Assembly: GCA_945864145.1 (NCBI GenBank)
Contig: CAMBAN010000003.1
Location: forward strand, 1-61,652
Direction of reading: 5' to 3'
Length of the DNA: 61,652 nucleotides
Source: an uncultured Lachnospiraceae bacterium
GTDB taxonomy: Bacteria > Bacillota > Clostridia > Lachnospirales > Lachnospiraceae
The translations under genes and the position numbers were made by a program. Below are positions 61,344 through 61,652 of this stretch, in pieces (within the stretch, counting starts at the first letter, position 1; every line of letters starts with the position of its first letter). The notes under the pieces are model-generated. The model worked only from the letters and a program-made list of their open reading frames with translations. It ran no database searches and was not told where the DNA came from.

Positions 61344-61652
61344 TCACAGCTCCTCTTCCAGTGTTATCCTGTTATCTTCAAGTTTCAACACTTTAAAGCT
61401 CTTATCCGATACATTGAGTCCATCACAATTTCTCAAAAAAAGCAAATACTGATTAGAAAATTCAAAATTAATGAATCTTCTGATTTCATCATTAATCAAA
61501 ATATCCGCATTATCAATCACGATAAAATTATCCCTACACTGTTTAATTGTCTCTAAAAGATTATCTGATTTATAATTAAACAGTTTAATCGCTTTATATT
61601 GGTCAGTAAGTCTTAAATCTTCAAGTATTTCATACAGAACTGTTTTACCTGT
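61344..61652 (-). CDS. P-loop NTPase, 5' part cut off by window edge
   Basis: Open at the right edge; 102 residues are visible before TGA at 61346-61344. The fragment opens with TGKTVLYEIL, the end of a Walker A motif. About 40 residues later FIVIDNADIL looks like Walker B, followed by a sensor-like strand YLLFLRNCDG and a short C-terminus. The spacing is too short for an AAA15/OLD-type ABC ATPase, so it is a compact P-loop protein. It is translationally linked to the 225-aa gene. The upstream part, and so the family, is not visible. Confidence 0.7.
   Translation of the reverse strand, partial: TGKTVLYEILEDLRLTDQYKAIKLFNYKSDNLLETIKQCRDNFIVIDNADILINDEIRRFINFEFSNQYLLFLRNCDGLNVSDKSFKVLKLEDNRITLEEEL

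Noticed and set aside
1-61652. tRNA, rRNA, CRISPR arrays, insertion sequences, prophage
   Set aside because: No cloverleaf with a GGTTCGA-type arm, no regularly spaced repeats, and no transposase, integrase or phage structural gene found in any gap or frame.

Overview
The window reads as chromosomal backbone of a low-GC, spore-forming anaerobic Firmicute, most likely a member of the Lachnospiraceae. The grounds are AT-rich coding sequence, AGGAGG-type ribosome sites, sporulation genes (yqfC, yqfD, a SpoVB-like flippase, a BofC-like protein, an FtsK/SpoIIIE pump with TepA), MinCDE together with MreBCD, formate-THF ligase, an electron-bifurcating Nfn pair and Rex. The genus cannot be fixed from the sequence alone. 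Every gene I can support lies on the minus strand, so transcription runs from high to low coordinates, as expected for a leading-strand segment. No rRNA, tRNA, CRISPR array, insertion sequence or prophage is visible. No gene-free gap exceeds 300 bases; the longest is 219 bases (23306-23524).

Layout in the direction of transcription. 61652-60665: a truncated P-loop protein gene and a partner of unknown function with a faint TOPRIM-like look, the one accessory-looking module. 60628-55984: rex with a consensus promoter overlapped by its own operator, a coiled-coil protein, the NAD(P)HX repair enzyme, alanine racemase and an orphan MazF. 55939-46590: a CNNM/CBS membrane protein, YebC, MetY, two small acidic or unknown proteins, TepA, FtsK/SpoIIIE and formate-THF ligase. 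46569-40152: a zinc-ribbon/TPR/chitobiase-like membrane protein, NfnSL, another zinc-ribbon membrane protein, RlmH and pyrimidine-nucleoside phosphorylase. 40098-30901: yqfC-yqfD-phoH-(degenerate PgpH-like)-ybeY, the SpoVB-like flippase, a BofC-like protein and two FAD oxidoreductases. 30834-27827: proB-DUF896-5-FCL-proA. 27739-26996: a secreted protein with its own consensus promoter.

26804-16337: miaB, a SulP transporter and a repair/tRNA operon (mutS-mutL-miaA-PLP lyase). 16240-5794: radC, broken by an in-frame TAG, then a long cell-shape, division-site and peptidoglycan operon: mreB-like, mreC, mreD, PBP2, minC, minD, minE, rodA, methylglyoxal synthase and a lipoprotein D,D-carboxypeptidase. 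5707-1: a small stand-alone P-loop protein, an HlyD-like envelope protein, yggS, sepF, aroB, lspA and the start of rluD, punctuated by two dense clusters of hairpins that share a repeated terminator tail.

The window is mostly housekeeping. The items most worth a second look are the P-loop/TOPRIM-like pair at the right edge, the radC nonsense codon, the degenerate nucleotide or metal motifs in the MreB-like and PgpH-like proteins, the large insertion in PBP2, MazF without an antitoxin, and the hairpin/repeat clusters around 2.3 kb and 5.2 kb.
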